NCBI RefSeq assembly: GCF_900250115.1
Contig: NZ_LT984803.1
Coordinates: forward strand, 2,817,583 to 2,881,582
Origin: Cupriavidus taiwanensis
Lineage (GTDB): Bacteria; Pseudomonadota; Gammaproteobacteria; Burkholderiales; Burkholderiaceae
Reading direction: 5' to 3'
Length of the DNA: 64,000 nucleotides
Shown in pieces: positions 1 to 8,999 of the stretch; positions within the stretch are counted from its first letter, which is position 1; each line of letters opens with the position of its first letter. The notes under the pieces are model-generated. The model saw only the letters and a program-made list of their open reading frames with translations. It was not told the origin of the DNA and searched no databases. The translations under genes and the position numbers were made by a program.

Positions 1-695
1 AAGAGCTGCTCGACGAGATCATCGCCTTCTTCCAGCCCAAGCCGCTGCAAGGCAAGCGCATGCTGATCACCGCCGGGCCGACCTTCGAGGCGATCGACCC
101 GGTGCGCGGCATCACCAACCTGTCTTCCGGCAAGATGGGTTTCTCGATCGCGCGCGCGGCGCGCGAGGCCGGCGCCGAAGTGCTGCTGGTGGCCGGTCCG
201 ACCGCCCTGTCCACCCCGCGCGGCGTGATGCGCACCGACGTGCGCAGCGCGCAGCAGATGCATGACGCGGTGATGGCCCACTTGCCCGGCGTCGATGTCT
301 TTGTCGCCGTCGCCGCGGTAGCGGACTGGCGCCCGGCCGAGGTCGCGCAGCAGAAGCTGAAGAAGGCCAACGATACCGATACGCCGACGCTGCAGTTCGT
401 GCAGAACCCCGACATCCTGGCCGCGGTCGCGGCCCGCGCCGACGCGCCCTACTGTGTCGGCTTTGCCGCCGAAAGCGAAAACCTGGAGCAGTACGGCGAG
501 CAGAAGCGCCAGCGCAAGGGCGTGCCGCTGCTGGTGGGCAATATCGGCCACCACACTTTCGGCCTGGACGACAACGAGATCGTGCTGTTCGACGCCGCCG
601 GCATGACGCGGCTGCCGCGCGCGGACAAACTGTCGCTGGCCCGGCAGCTGGTCGCGGCGATCGGCCAGCGCCTGCCCGGTCGCGCGCGGCCCTGA
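1..695 (+). CDS. coaBC: Bifunctional phosphopantothenoylcysteine decarboxylase/synthetase, C-terminal part
   Basis: The gene enters from the left edge, so only the last 230 or so residues are visible. These form the CoaB domain, which joins 4'-phosphopantothenate to cysteine using CTP in coenzyme A synthesis. Visible signatures are GPTFEAIDPVRGITN followed by LSSGKMG, and the KLKKANDTDTPTLQ stretch with the lysines and asparagine that contact the acyl-cytidylate intermediate. The CoaC flavin domain lies outside the window. The ATG at 60 is internal, since the frame is open to the edge. dut follows after 27 bp, the usual coaBC-dut order. Confidence 0.95.
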   Translation, partial: ELLDEIIAFFQPKPLQGKRMLITAGPTFEAIDPVRGITNLSSGKMGFSIARAAREAGAEVLLVAGPTALSTPRGVMRTDVRSAQQMHDAVMAHLPGVDVFVAVAAVADWRPAEVAQQKLKKANDTDTPTLQFVQNPDILAAVAARADAPYCVGFAAESENLEQYGEQKRQRKGVPLLVGNIGHHTFGLDDNEIVLFDAAGMTRLPRADKLSLARQLVAAIGQRLPGRARP

Positions 696-722
696 CTTTG
701 CAACGCATTCCTGAGATTGCTT

Positions 723-1223
723 ATGACCCAGCCTGTGAACCCGACCGTCGAAATCAAGGTGCTCGATGCGCGCCTGAACGAATGGGGCCTGCCCGCCTAC
801 CAGAGCGAGATGGCCGCCGCCATCGACCTGCATGCCTGCGTCGACGCCCCCGTCGCGATCGCGCCGGGAACACCGGCGCAACTGGTGCCGGCCGGCATCG
901 CCGTGCACATGGGCAACCCTTACATGGCCGCGACCATCGTGCCGCGCTCAGGCCTGGGCCACAAGAAGGGGCTGGTGCTGGGCAATTCGATCGGCGTGAT
1001 CGATGCCGACTACCAGGGCCAGATCATGGTCAGCGTGTGGAACCGCAACGCGCCGGGCACCGAGCCGATCGTGATCCAGCCGGGCGAGCGCATTGCGCAG
1101 ATGATGTTCGTGCCGGTGCTGCGTCCGGTGTTCTCGACGGTGGCAGAGTTCAGCCAGGACAGCGAACGCGGTGCGGGCGGCTTCGGCTCGACCGGCGTGC
1201 ACCATGCCAAGGCCAGCGCCTGA
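723..1223 (+). CDS. dut: dUTP diphosphatase (dUTPase)
   Basis: This 166-residue protein hydrolyses dUTP to dUMP and pyrophosphate, keeping uracil out of DNA and feeding dTMP synthesis. All five trimeric-dUTPase motifs are present: AAAIDLHA (about 31-38), PRSGLGHKKG (74-83) with the active-site serine, GVIDADYQG (91-99), PGERIAQM (120-127) and the C-terminal arm RGAGGFGSTG (149-158) that closes over the substrate. I chose the ATG at 723; a TTG two codons upstream is also in frame. A strong hairpin follows the stop. Confidence 0.96.
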   Translation: MTQPVNPTVEIKVLDARLNEWGLPAYQSEMAAAIDLHACVDAPVAIAPGTPAQLVPAGIAVHMGNPYMAATIVPRSGLGHKKGLVLGNSIGVIDADYQGQIMVSVWNRNAPGTEPIVIQPGERIAQMMFVPVLRPVFSTVAEFSQDSERGAGGFGSTGVHHAKASA

Positions 1224-1248
1224 CCGTCTGCCTGCCTCGGCATGAAGC

Positions 1249-1279
1249 ACTGGCGCCCCGCGGGGCGCCAGTTTGCATT
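1249..1279 (+). terminator. Hairpin after dut
   Basis: Perfect 12-bp arms ACTGGCGCCCCG and CGGGGCGCCAGT (1249-1272) meet with almost no loop and are followed on the plus strand by TTGCATTT. Its position 25 bp past dut fits transcript termination, though the T-tract is short. It also separates dut from the convergent gene. Confidence 0.6.
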
Positions 1280-2128
1280 TCAGCCCTGCTGCTCGAACAG
1301 CAAGGCCACGCCGCTGGCGGCATGCGCGGGCACCAGCGTCTCGCGGGGGCCCAGGTCGTACGTCGGCACACCGTGCTCGCGCCAGCCGGCGCGTGCCGCC
1401 GCCAGGTCGTCGCTGCGCAGCCGGATCGCCGCATAGCCCGGACCTTCGCGCCGGATATGCGCGGTGCCGGTCGCCGACGCCAGCGCTTGCGGGGTGCTGA
1501 GCACCAGCGTGGCATCGTCGACCGCCAGGCTGCTGACATGTTCGCTGAGCTGCGTCAGTTCGCCGCCGGTCAGTTCCGCATAGGCGCGCGCGGCGGCGTC
1601 GACCAGGGACGGCGCCACTACCAGGAACATCATCGCAATGCTGTGCGCGCCATTGGCATGGCGCATCCATTCGGGCCGCCACAGCAGTTCCGGGGTGCGA
1701 TGTTCGCAGACGAAGTAGCGCGCGCCCGGGGCGTCGTCGAGCGCGGTCACGCGAAACGTGGCGGGATGCTCGCTGCCATCGTCCAGCCGCACCGGACGCG
1801 AAAATTCGATCGGGTCCGAGGTATGCCAGCCGGATGCGCGCAGGCGCGCCGCGGTGGCAAAGGCATCGGCGCTCTTGCACGACATCGCCGCACAGCCGCC
1901 GCCGCGCTGCTGGGCATCCCAGTAATACTGCCGGCTGGGGCTGGGCGCGATCACGTGCAGCAGCTCGAGGTAGTCCCGCTGCAGCATGACGCAGTGGTTC
2001 TGCGAGCCCAGCGTGTGGTAGCCACGCGGCGTCAGCGTGAAGCCGAGCCGCTGCCAGGCCTGCGCCCCGGCATCGAGGTCGGGGCACACCACCACGGCGT
2101 GGTCGAACATTTCTGCTTGCGTTGCCAT
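1280..2128 (-). CDS. VOC/glyoxalase-like domain protein
   Basis: This 282-residue protein begins FDHAVVVCPDLDAGAQAWQ, the first beta-alpha unit of a vicinal-oxygen-chelate fold, and continues YHTLGSQNHCVMLQRDYLELL, where a metal or substrate ligand is normally found. A second VOC half appears near the C-terminus (GYAAIRLRSDDL). It resembles the large glyoxalase-like single-chain proteins of Burkholderiaceae whose substrate is unknown. ATG 2128 is preceded by a G-rich ribosome site; an in-frame ATG lies two codons upstream. The adjacent solute-binding protein upstream on the same strand may share its transcript. No reaction is assigned. Confidence 0.8.
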   Translation of the reverse strand: MATQAEMFDHAVVVCPDLDAGAQAWQRLGFTLTPRGYHTLGSQNHCVMLQRDYLELLHVIAPSPSRQYYWDAQQRGGGCAAMSCKSADAFATAARLRASGWHTSDPIEFSRPVRLDDGSEHPATFRVTALDDAPGARYFVCEHRTPELLWRPEWMRHANGAHSIAMMFLVVAPSLVDAAARAYAELTGGELTQLSEHVSSLAVDDATLVLSTPQALASATGTAHIRREGPGYAAIRLRSDDLAAARAGWREHGVPTYDLGPRETLVPAHAASGVALLFEQQG

Positions 2129-2172
2129 CGGCATCCCCCCGGTACCATGGCGCGCGGCGGCGCCGGACTGGC

Positions 2173-3180
2173 TCATTCGAACTGGATATTGGCCTTGCGT
2201 GCCACCGCCTGCCATTTGTCGTGCTCGCGGCGCACCAGCTGGCCCAGCTCGGCCGGGCTGCCGCCGACGATTTCAAAGCCTTGCGCGCCGAGCGCATCGA
2301 CCACGCGCGGCTGGCGCAGCGACTCGGCCAGCGCGCCATGGATACGCGTCACCGTCGCCGCCGGCAGCTCGGCCGGACCGAACACGCCGATCCACGAATA
2401 CGCCTCGAAGCCCTTGATGCCCTGCTCGGCGACCGTGGGCACCTGTGGCAACTGGCGCAGCCGGCTGGTGCCGGTCACGCCCAGCACCTTGATCGTGCGC
2501 GCGGCCACGTGCGCCTGCACCGCGGCGTAGCTGCTGAAGAAGATGTCGACCTCATTGGAAAGCACCGCCTGCACCGCCGGGCCGCCGCCCTTGTAGGGCA
2601 CGTGCAGCATATGCACGCCGGCCTCGGTCGCCAGCGCCTCGGCCGCGAGCTGATTCAGGCTGCCGATGCCCGACGACGCGTAGCGCACGCCGTCATGCCT
2701 GGCCCTGGCCAGCGCCACCAGTTCGCGCACGTTCGACGCCGGCAGCGCCGGGTTGGCGGCGATTACCAGCGGAAAGCGCACCAGCTGCGAGATCGGCGAG
2801 AAATCGCGGAAGGTGTCGTAGGGCAGCTGCTTGTAGGCAAACGGGTTGATGGCATGCGTGTCGAACGCCATCAGCAGCGTATTGCCGTCGGGACGGGCGC
2901 GCGCCACGGTGCTCGACGCGATCAGCCCGCCTGCGCCCGGCTTGTTGTCCACCACCACGGTCTGCCCCAGCGCGGCCTTCAACCCGGGCTGCAGCTGGCG
3001 GGCGACGATGTCGACGCTGCCGCCCGGCGGGAACGGCAGCACCAGTGCGATCGGACGGGGGCTGGGGGCGCCATCGGCGGCGCTTGCGACCGTGGCATGA
3101 AGCATCGGGCCCGGCAAGGCAGCCAGCGGCAGGATCTTGAGCAGCAGACGGCGGCGCCGCGTGCGTTCGGCAGAGGACAT
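2173..3180 (-). CDS. Bug/TctC-family periplasmic solute-binding protein
   Basis: 335 residues, with an N-terminal export signal (several arginines then LLLKILPLAALPG and a possible cleavage after VASAADG). The mature start PIALVLPFPPGGSVDIVAR and the later VVVDNKPGAGG are the hallmark of the Bug family of extracytoplasmic receptors for tripartite tricarboxylate transporters. The family is strongly expanded in Bordetella and Cupriavidus, mostly as orphan receptors, and this copy too has no TctA/TctB membrane partner nearby. Ligand unknown (family members bind dicarboxylates, amino acids, nicotinate and others). The ATG at 3180 gives a sensible signal peptide; a longer frame upstream runs into the clpA terminator. 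Confidence 0.92.
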   Translation of the reverse strand: MSSAERTRRRRLLLKILPLAALPGPMLHATVASAADGAPSPRPIALVLPFPPGGSVDIVARQLQPGLKAALGQTVVVDNKPGAGGLIASSTVARARPDGNTLLMAFDTHAINPFAYKQLPYDTFRDFSPISQLVRFPLVIAANPALPASNVRELVALARARHDGVRYASSGIGSLNQLAAEALATEAGVHMLHVPYKGGGPAVQAVLSNEVDIFFSSYAAVQAHVAARTIKVLGVTGTSRLRQLPQVPTVAEQGIKGFEAYSWIGVFGPAELPAATVTRIHGALAESLRQPRVVDALGAQGFEIVGGSPAELGQLVRREHDKWQAVARKANIQFE

Positions 3181-3223
3181 CGGGGCGTTCGGTTTCGCGG
3201 CGCTGGAGGCGTGGGGCGGCAGG

Positions 3224-3258
3224 GGAAAAAGAAACGGGGCGGCCAGTCTGGCCGCCCC
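3224..3258 (-). terminator. Rho-independent terminator of clpSA
   Basis: 10-bp arms GGGGCGGCCA and TGGCCGCCCC (3236-3258) with a 3-nt loop. Read on the minus strand the hairpin is followed by GTTTCTTTTT, a clear U-tract. It lies about 50 bp beyond the clpA stop. Confidence 0.85.
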
Positions 3259-3310
3259 GCCATTTTGCCCGATGATCGACCCCGTTGCTGGCAACGCGGC
3301 CGAATATCGC

Positions 3311-5605
3311 TCAGGCTTCTGCGCGCTGTTCCTCGGGCGCCTCGGGCGGTTCGGGCTCGATCTCGGAGAAATCGAGCTTGATCTGGTCCTGCTCGTCCAG
3401 ATCCACGACCACCTTGCCGCCGGAGACCAGGCGGCCGAACAGCAGTTCGTCGGCCAGCGCCTTGCGGATCATGTCCTGGATCAGGCGCTGCATCGGGCGC
3501 GCCCCCATCAGCGGGTCGAAGCCCTTGTGCGCCAGGAACTTGCGCAGCTTCTCGCTGAAGCTGGCTTCCACCTTCTTCTCGTGCAGCTGCTCTTCCAGCT
3601 GCATCAGGAACTTGTCGACCACCCGGAGGATGATTTCCTCATCGAGCGAGCGGAAGCTGATGGTGGCATCCAGCCGGTTGCGGAACTCCGGCGTGAACAT
3701 GCGCTTGATGTCAGCCATCTCGTCGCCCTGCTCGCGCGAGCTGGTGAACCCGATGGTGGCGCGGTTCATGGTCTCCGCTCCCGCATTGGTGGTCATGATG
3801 ATGATCACGTTGCGGAAGTCGGCGCGCCGGCCGTTGTTATCGGTCAGCGAACCATGGTCCATCACCTGCAGCAGGATATTGAAGATATCCGGATGCGCCT
3901 TCTCGATTTCGTCCAGCAGCAGCACGCAATGCGGCTTCTTGGTGACGGCCTCGGTCAGCAGCCCGCCCTGGTCAAAGCCGACGTATCCCGGCGGCGCGCC
4001 GATCAGGCGGCTCACCGCATGGCGTTCCATGTATTCCGACATGTCGAAGCGCAGCAGCTCGATGCCCATGATGAAGGCCAGCTGCTTGGCGACCTCGGTC
4101 TTGCCTACCCCGGTGGGGCCCGAGAACAGGAACGAGCCGATCGGCTTGTCGGTCTTGCCCAGGCCCGCGCGCGACATCTTGATCGCCGAGGCCAGCGCCT
4201 CGATCGCCGGATCCTGGCCGAACACCACCGACTTCAGGTCGCGCTCCAGCGTCTGCAGCTTGCTGCGATCGTCCTGGTTCACGCTCTGCGGCGGGATGCG
4301 CGCGATACGCGAGACGATGTCCTCGATCTCGCCCTTGCCGATGGTCTTCTTCTGCTTGGACTTCGGCAGGATGCGCTGCGCCGCGCCCGCTTCGTCGATC
4401 ACGTCGATGGCCTTGTCCGGCAGGTGGCGGTCGGTGATGAAGCGGGCCGACAGCTCGGCCGCGGCGGTCAGCGCCGACGACGCGTATTTGACCCCGTGGT
4501 GCTCCTCGAAGCGCGACTTCAGCCCGCGCAGGATCTGCACGGTCTGGTCCACCGACGGCTCGACCACGTCGATCTTCTGGAAGCGCCGCGACAGCGCCGC
4601 GTCCTTCTCGAAGATGCCGCGGTATTCGGTGAAGGTGGTCGCGCCGATGCACTTGAGCTGGCCCGACGACAGCGCCGGCTTGAGCAGGTTGCTGGCGTCC
4701 AGCGTCCCGCCCGAGGCCGCGCCCGCACCGATCAGCGTGTGGATCTCGTCGATGAACAGGATCGCGTTGGGATTGTCCTTGAGCGACTTGAGCACGCCCT
4801 TCAGGCGCTGCTCGAAATCGCCCCGGTACTTGGTGCCGGCCAGCAGCGCGCCCATGTCGAGCGAGTAGACGGTGGCCTTTTCCAGGATGTCCGGCACCTC
4901 GTTCTTGGTGATGCGCCACGCCAGGCCTTCCGCGATCGCGGTCTTGCCGACGCCGGCCTCGCCCACCAGCAGCGGGTTGTTCTTGCGCCGGCGGCACAGC
5001 ACCTGCACCACGCGCTCGACCTCGCTTTCGCGGCCGATCAGCGGATCGATCTTGCCGGCCTTGGCCAGCGCGTTCAGGTTCTGGGTGTATTGCTCGAGCG
5101 GGCTTTCCTTGCCGTCGCCGCCCTCGCCCTCGCCGGCCGCATCGCCGTGCTTGGCCGGCTCGGACTGGTCCTTGCGGATGCCGTGGCTGATGAAATTGAC
5201 CACGTCCAGGCGCGTCACGCCCTGCTGCTGCAGGTAATAGACCGCATGCGAATCCTTCTCGCCGAAAATCGCGACCAGCACGTTCGCGCCGGTGACTTCC
5301 TTCTTGCCGTTGGAAGTCGACTGGACGTGCATGATGGCACGCTGGATCACGCGCTGGAAACCCAGCGTGGGCTGGGTATCGACCTCGTCGGTACCCGGCA
5401 CCACCGGGGTATTGTCCGCGATGAAGTTCTTAAGGCTGGTGCGCAGGTCCTCGATATTGGCCGCGCAGGCGCGCAAGACTTCAGCTGCCGTGGGATTGTC
5501 GAGCAATGCCAGCAGCAGGTGCTCCACGGTAATGAACTCGTGGCGTGCCTGCCTGGCTTCGACAAAAGCCATATGCAGGCTCACTTCCAATTCTTGCGCA
5601 ATCAT
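3311..5605 (-). CDS. clpA: ATP-dependent Clp protease ATP-binding subunit ClpA
   Basis: 764 residues. It unfolds substrates and feeds them to ClpP. Visible parts: a double Clp N-domain ([20 protein letters not shown] and following), a first AAA+ module with Walker [16 protein letters not shown] and Walker [15 protein letters not shown], and a second with [15 protein letters not shown] and [12 protein letters not shown], then the C-terminal D2-small domain ([11 protein letters not shown]). It lacks the long middle coiled coil of ClpB, which supports ClpA. ATG 5605 has a GGAGGA ribosome site and overlaps the clpS stop by 4 bp, so the pair is translationally coupled. Confidence 0.97.
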   Translation of the reverse strand: MIAQELEVSLHMAFVEARQARHEFITVEHLLLALLDNPTAAEVLRACAANIEDLRTSLKNFIADNTPVVPGTDEVDTQPTLGFQRVIQRAIMHVQSTSNGKKEVTGANVLVAIFGEKDSHAVYYLQQQGVTRLDVVNFISHGIRKDQSEPAKHGDAAGEGEGGDGKESPLEQYTQNLNALAKAGKIDPLIGRESEVERVVQVLCRRRKNNPLLVGEAGVGKTAIAEGLAWRITKNEVPDILEKATVYSLDMGALLAGTKYRGDFEQRLKGVLKSLKDNPNAILFIDEIHTLIGAGAASGGTLDASNLLKPALSSGQLKCIGATTFTEYRGIFEKDAALSRRFQKIDVVEPSVDQTVQILRGLKSRFEEHHGVKYASSALTAAAELSARFITDRHLPDKAIDVIDEAGAAQRILPKSKQKKTIGKGEIEDIVSRIARIPPQSVNQDDRSKLQTLERDLKSVVFGQDPAIEALASAIKMSRAGLGKTDKPIGSFLFSGPTGVGKTEVAKQLAFIMGIELLRFDMSEYMERHAVSRLIGAPPGYVGFDQGGLLTEAVTKKPHCVLLLDEIEKAHPDIFNILLQVMDHGSLTDNNGRRADFRNVIIIMTTNAGAETMNRATIGFTSSREQGDEMADIKRMFTPEFRNRLDATISFRSLDEEIILRVVDKFLMQLEEQLHEKKVEASFSEKLRKFLAHKGFDPLMGARPMQRLIQDMIRKALADELLFGRLVSGGKVVVDLDEQDQIKLDFSEIEPEPPEAPEEQRAEA

Positions 5606-5928
5606 GCTTCCTCCATCACGCACTGCAGGGGGTGCCCCGCCTGCCGCGCGTGCGTTGACACCAGCTCGACCTTAGTCGCCGCGATATCCCTGGTGTAGAT
5701 ACCACAGACGCCCTTTCCTTCCCGGTGCACGGTCAGCATGATCTGCGTCGCCGTTTCCCGGTCCCTGCTGAAATACTGCTGCAGGATCATCACGACAAAC
5801 TCCATCGGAGTGTAGTCGTCGTTCAGCAGCACCACCTTGAACATGGCAGGCGGTTTCAGCGCCTGCTCTTTGCGCTCCAGGATGGTGCCCGCTTCGCGTT
5901 GTGGGACATTCGCAAGCCGTGTAGCCAT
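5602..5928 (-). CDS. clpS: ClpA adaptor ClpS (N-end rule)
   Basis: 108 residues. It binds proteins with destabilising N-terminal residues and hands them to ClpAP. The core [17 protein letters not shown] holds the conserved Asn-Asp pair that grips the substrate amino group, followed by [20 protein letters not shown]. The N-terminal tail (about 28 residues) is the flexible part that enters ClpA. It is the first gene of clpS-clpA. A minus-strand promoter ends 6 bp before the ATG, suggesting a leaderless or very short-leader mRNA. Confidence 0.97.
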   Translation of the reverse strand: MATRLANVPQREAGTILERKEQALKPPAMFKVVLLNDDYTPMEFVVMILQQYFSRDRETATQIMLTVHREGKGVCGIYTRDIAATKVELVSTHARQAGHPLQCVMEEA

Positions 5929-6436
5929 GGCTTTATTCTAACCCTTACTCGCAACTCTGCAATTTGGGGAAAAGGCGGTGGATTCAAGAGTCCGGCCACC
6001 GGTTTTCCGAGGTCAATGGGAGCGGATGGTTCCGCGGAAGGCCTTGCAAGGCACGTCGCCGCGCCGGCCGAAAATCCGGGCGGCGGCCGCCGATTCATGG
6101 CAACGGTAACACCGGACGCCGTCCGGTTCCTGCCACACCCTGCTGGCAGTGGGGAATCCGCCAGCTTGACAGTCTCCGGCTTTGCCAGAAAAATCGGCCG
6201 CGCACCCACCGAAGGCCAGCGAGCCAAAGCAACAGCCAAGGCGGGTGATCCGTGAGCAGGGAGGCCCACGGCCCGCGGCGGCGAGTCAGCAATCAGACTG
6301 GCCGCCTCGCGATAGCACTCGCCGCGCGTCATCGCCGGCCGCACCTCAGCACGCGGCCAGCCATGGCGCCGCAGTCCGTGCCGTCTGGCTGGCAAGCTTC
6401 CCCGCTTGAAAATCTGCTATTTCGTTGGGGGAGTAT
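5929..6436. other. 508-bp intergenic region between clpS and the cold-shock gene
   Basis: No convincing gene is seen. It holds the clpS promoter at its left end, a perfect 7-bp-arm inverted repeat ACCGGAC/GTCCGGT at 6111-6127, and a plus-strand TTGACA at 6166-6171 with AAAAAT 17 bp downstream, a candidate promoter for the cold-shock gene. That would leave a leader of about 235 nt. Short open frames here look like chance GC-rich reading frames. Confidence 0.5.
5935..5962 (-). promoter_or_regulatory. Sigma-70-type promoter of clpS
   Basis: On the minus strand a -35-like TTGCAG (5962-5957) is followed after 16 bp by TAGAAT (5940-5935), 5 of 6 matches to the -10 consensus. The ATG of clpS begins 7 bp after the -10, which is where transcription itself would start. 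Confidence 0.55.
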
Positions 6437-6643
6437 ATGGCAAGCGGTATCGTCAAATGGTTCAATGACGCCAAGGGATTCGGGTTCATCAAGCCGGACG
6501 AGGGCGAAGAAGAACTGTTTGCGCACTTTTCGGCTATCCAGATGGCGGGCTTCAAGACGCTGAAGGAAGGCCAGCGCGTCTCGTTCGAGGTGGTCCAGGG
6601 CCCTAAGGGCAAGCAGGCCACCAATATCCAGGACGCCAGCTAA
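6437..6643 (+). CDS. Cold-shock domain protein
   Basis: 68 residues, a single OB-fold cold-shock domain binding single-stranded RNA/DNA. The RNA-binding motifs are KGFGFI (RNP1) and LFAHFSAI (RNP2), where alanine replaces the usual valine. The start [14 protein letters not shown] is typical. ATG 6437 sits behind a GGGGGAG ribosome site; a TTG four codons upstream is not needed. Position beside clpS-clpA resembles the cspD-clpS-clpA order of other proteobacteria, but cspD identity is not proved. A long untranslated leader precedes it. Confidence 0.93.
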   Translation: MASGIVKWFNDAKGFGFIKPDEGEEELFAHFSAIQMAGFKTLKEGQRVSFEVVQGPKGKQATNIQDAS

Positions 6644-6800
6644 GGCGCGCCGCGACCGCATCCCCGGCCGCAGAGCCACCGGAGCGGTCAACCAGGGTGT
6701 AGGGGGATTCCCCCGGGACGGGACCGATGCCAGCGCCCCGCCGGCCGCCAGGGGCGGCACGGCGGGCACCGGCTCGCATCAGCGGCACGCACACCCCATC

Positions 6801-6830
6801 GAAAGCCCGGCCTGGCGCCGGGCTTTCTGG
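6801..6830. terminator. Bidirectional hairpin terminator
   Basis: 11-bp arms GAAAGCCCGGC (6801-6811) and GCCGGGCTTTC (6817-6827), with A-rich and T-rich outer ends, lie between the convergent cold-shock and VOC genes. It can serve both. Confidence 0.75.
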
Positions 6831-6878
6831 TTTCCGGGCCGGCCTTCCGGCGATCCTTGCGCCCCCGCTCTCGCCGGT

Positions 6879-7340
6879 TCAGGCCCAGCCGTCGATGTTC
6901 AGGCCGCTGGCCTGTTCGGCCTCTTCCCTGGTGACCTTGCGCACAGTCTGGCCGAAGGTCCAGACATGGCCCTCCGCATCGCGTGCGGTGTAGGTGCGAT
7001 CGCCATAGAACTCGTCCTGCGGCTCGCGCAGGATCAGGGCGCCGGCGGCCCGGGCCCGCTCGCAATGCTGGTCGAGCCCATCCGGCAGGTGCACGTGCAC
7101 GGTCTGGGTGTTCTTGCCGCCGATCGACGCCGGGCTGGCGGTAAAGTCGGCCCACTCGCTGCCCACCATCAGGTAGCTGTCGCCAAAACGCATTTCGGAA
7201 TGCACCAGCTGCCCTTGCCGGTCGCGGATCACCATGACCCGCTCGAACCCGAACGCCCGCTCCAGCCAGTCCAGCGCCGCCAGTGGATCCTTGTAGAACA
7301 GGGCCGCGCCGAAGGCGGTGCGGCGGAAGGGATCGTCCAT
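6879..7340 (-). CDS. VOC family protein (PhnB/YdeI-like)
   Basis: 153 residues. The order FYKDPLAALDWLERAFGFE, then MRFGDSYLMVGSEW, then VHVHLPDGLDQHCERARAAGA and DEFYGDRTYTARDAEGHVWTFGQ is that of the small PhnB-like glyoxalase/bleomycin-resistance proteins. Acidic and His residues in the second half could bind a metal. The ATG at 7340 has a GGAGA ribosome site. Function unknown; stands alone between two terminators. Confidence 0.85.
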   Translation of the reverse strand: MDDPFRRTAFGAALFYKDPLAALDWLERAFGFERVMVIRDRQGQLVHSEMRFGDSYLMVGSEWADFTASPASIGGKNTQTVHVHLPDGLDQHCERARAAGALILREPQDEFYGDRTYTARDAEGHVWTFGQTVRKVTREEAEQASGLNIDGWA

Positions 7341-7403
7341 GCCAGTCTCCCCGGGCCGGATGCCCGTCAGTCCAGAAGTTCTAGCCAACGCCGCGGCGGG
7401 CGG

Positions 7404-7442
7404 CAAGAAAAAAACCCCGGTACCGGGTATCCGGTACCGGGG
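7404..7442 (-). terminator. Rho-independent terminator of icd
   Basis: 12-bp arms CCCCGGTACCGG and CCGGTACCGGGG (7415-7426 and 7431-7442) with a GTAT loop; on the minus strand a run of seven T follows. It lies 40 bp past the icd stop. Confidence 0.93.
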
Positions 7443-7481
7443 TCTTGTCGACAGCTCGCCCGCCCTGGCGGGAGTCTGTGC

Positions 7482-8732
7482 TTACATATTGTCGATCATC
7501 ACCTGGCCGAAGCCCGAGCACGAAACCTGGGTCGCGCCTTCCAGCAGGCGGGCGAAATCGTAGGTGACTTTTTTGGAGAGGATCGACTTCTCCATCGACG
7601 CGATGATCAGGTCGGCGGCCTCGGTCCAGCCCATGTGGCGCAGCATCATTTCCGCCGACAGGATTTCCGAGCCCGGATTGACGTAATCCTTGCCGGCGTA
7701 CTTCGGCGCGGTGCCGTGGGTGGCTTCGAACATCGCCACCGAGTCCGACATGTTGGCGCCGGGCGCGATGCCGATGCCGCCGACCTGCGCCGCCAGCGCG
7801 TCCGAGATATAGTCGCCGTTCAGGTTCAGCGTGGCGATCACCGAGTATTCGGCCGGGCGCAGCAGGATCTGCTGCAGGAAGGCGTCGGCGATGGCGTCCT
7901 TGACCACGATGTCCTTGCCGGTCTTCGGGTTCTTGAACTTGCACCACGGACCGCCGTCGACCAGCTCGGCGCCGAATTCCTTCTGCGCCAGCTCGTAGCC
8001 CCAGTCGCGGAAGCCACCTTCGGTGAACTTCATGATGTTGCCCTTGTGCACCAGCGTCACCGACGGCTTGTCGTTGTCGATCGCGTACTGGATCGCCTTG
8101 CGCACCAGGCGCTCGGTGCCCTCGCGCGACACCGGCTTGACGCCGATGCCCGAGGTCGCCGGGAAGCGGATCTTCTTCACGCCCATCTCGTTCTGCAGGA
8201 ACGCGATCAGCTTCTTGGCCTGGTCACTCTCGGCCGCCCATTCGATGCCGGCGTAAATGTCTTCGGAGTTCTCGCGGAAGATCACCATATCGGTCTTTTC
8301 CGGCTCGCGCACCGGCGAGGGCACGCCCTTGAAGTAGCGTACCGGGCGCAGGCAGACATAGAGATCCAGTTGCTGGCGCAGCGCCACGTTGAGCGAGCGG
8401 ATGCCGCCGCCGACCGGCGTGGTCAGCGGACCCTTGATCGACACCACGTATTCCTTCAGCACGTCGAGGGTTTCATCCGGCAGCCAGACGTCCGGGCCGT
8501 AGACCTTGGTCGACTTCTCGCCGGCGTAGATCTCCATCCAGGCAATTTTGCGCTTGCCGCCGTAGGCCTTGGCGACGGCGGCGTCGACCACCTTGATCAT
8601 CACCGGGGTGATATCGAGGCCCGTACCGTCGCCTTCGATATAAGGAATGATCGGGTTGTCCGGGACTTGGAGGGAAAAGTCCTGGTTGACCGTGATCTTT
8701 TCGCCTGCCGGAACCTTGATGTGTTGGTACAT
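7482..8732 (-). CDS. icd: NADP-dependent isocitrate dehydrogenase
   Basis: 416 residues, the length of the E. coli enzyme. It converts isocitrate to 2-oxoglutarate in the TCA cycle. Seen: [23 protein letters not shown] with the serine that AceK phosphorylates in E. coli, substrate arginines in [14 protein letters not shown], and [17 protein letters not shown] with the Lys-Tyr pair that gives NADP preference. ATG 8732 follows GGAGACGTC. It is monocistronic, ending at a strong terminator. A 14-bp perfect palindrome lies about 140 bp upstream. Confidence 0.98.
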   Translation of the reverse strand: MYQHIKVPAGEKITVNQDFSLQVPDNPIIPYIEGDGTGLDITPVMIKVVDAAVAKAYGGKRKIAWMEIYAGEKSTKVYGPDVWLPDETLDVLKEYVVSIKGPLTTPVGGGIRSLNVALRQQLDLYVCLRPVRYFKGVPSPVREPEKTDMVIFRENSEDIYAGIEWAAESDQAKKLIAFLQNEMGVKKIRFPATSGIGVKPVSREGTERLVRKAIQYAIDNDKPSVTLVHKGNIMKFTEGGFRDWGYELAQKEFGAELVDGGPWCKFKNPKTGKDIVVKDAIADAFLQQILLRPAEYSVIATLNLNGDYISDALAAQVGGIGIAPGANMSDSVAMFEATHGTAPKYAGKDYVNPGSEILSAEMMLRHMGWTEAADLIIASMEKSILSKKVTYDFARLLEGATQVSCSGFGQVMIDNM

Positions 8733-8870
8733 GACGTCTCCAGTTACGGAACGGTTGTGACTGCCGCCGGTTCGTGGCCGGGCGGCAAGATTCGGGGAGA
8801 TGGCGCTGTGCATTGTAGCGGGCCGGGATGCCTTGCCCATACTGCCGTGCATCATGCCTGATCGGCTTCA

Positions 8871-8884
8871 GTCTTATATAAGAC
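8871..8884. promoter_or_regulatory. Perfect palindrome in the icd-rluE divergent promoter region
   Basis: GTCTTATATAAGAC is a perfect 14-bp palindrome inside an AT-rich patch (8871-8907) of the 267-bp divergent intergenic region between icd and rluE. A second AAGAC follows at once. The same 12-bp core occurs once more in the window, at 13845. It has the form of a dimeric repressor site; the regulator is not identified. Confidence 0.5.
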
Positions 8885-8999
8885 ACAAGACTAATTTTAT
8901 ATTATGCAGCAATTTTTCATCATCCGCCAATCGGGCCGGACCCCGATCCGCCCCATCTGACCGAGCCCCAGGCGCGCCGCTGCGGCATACTTGCGCCCC

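Noticed and set aside
3137..5698. A plus-strand open frame of about 850 codons opposite clpA
   Set aside because: It is antisense to a highly conserved gene and has no recognisable motif.
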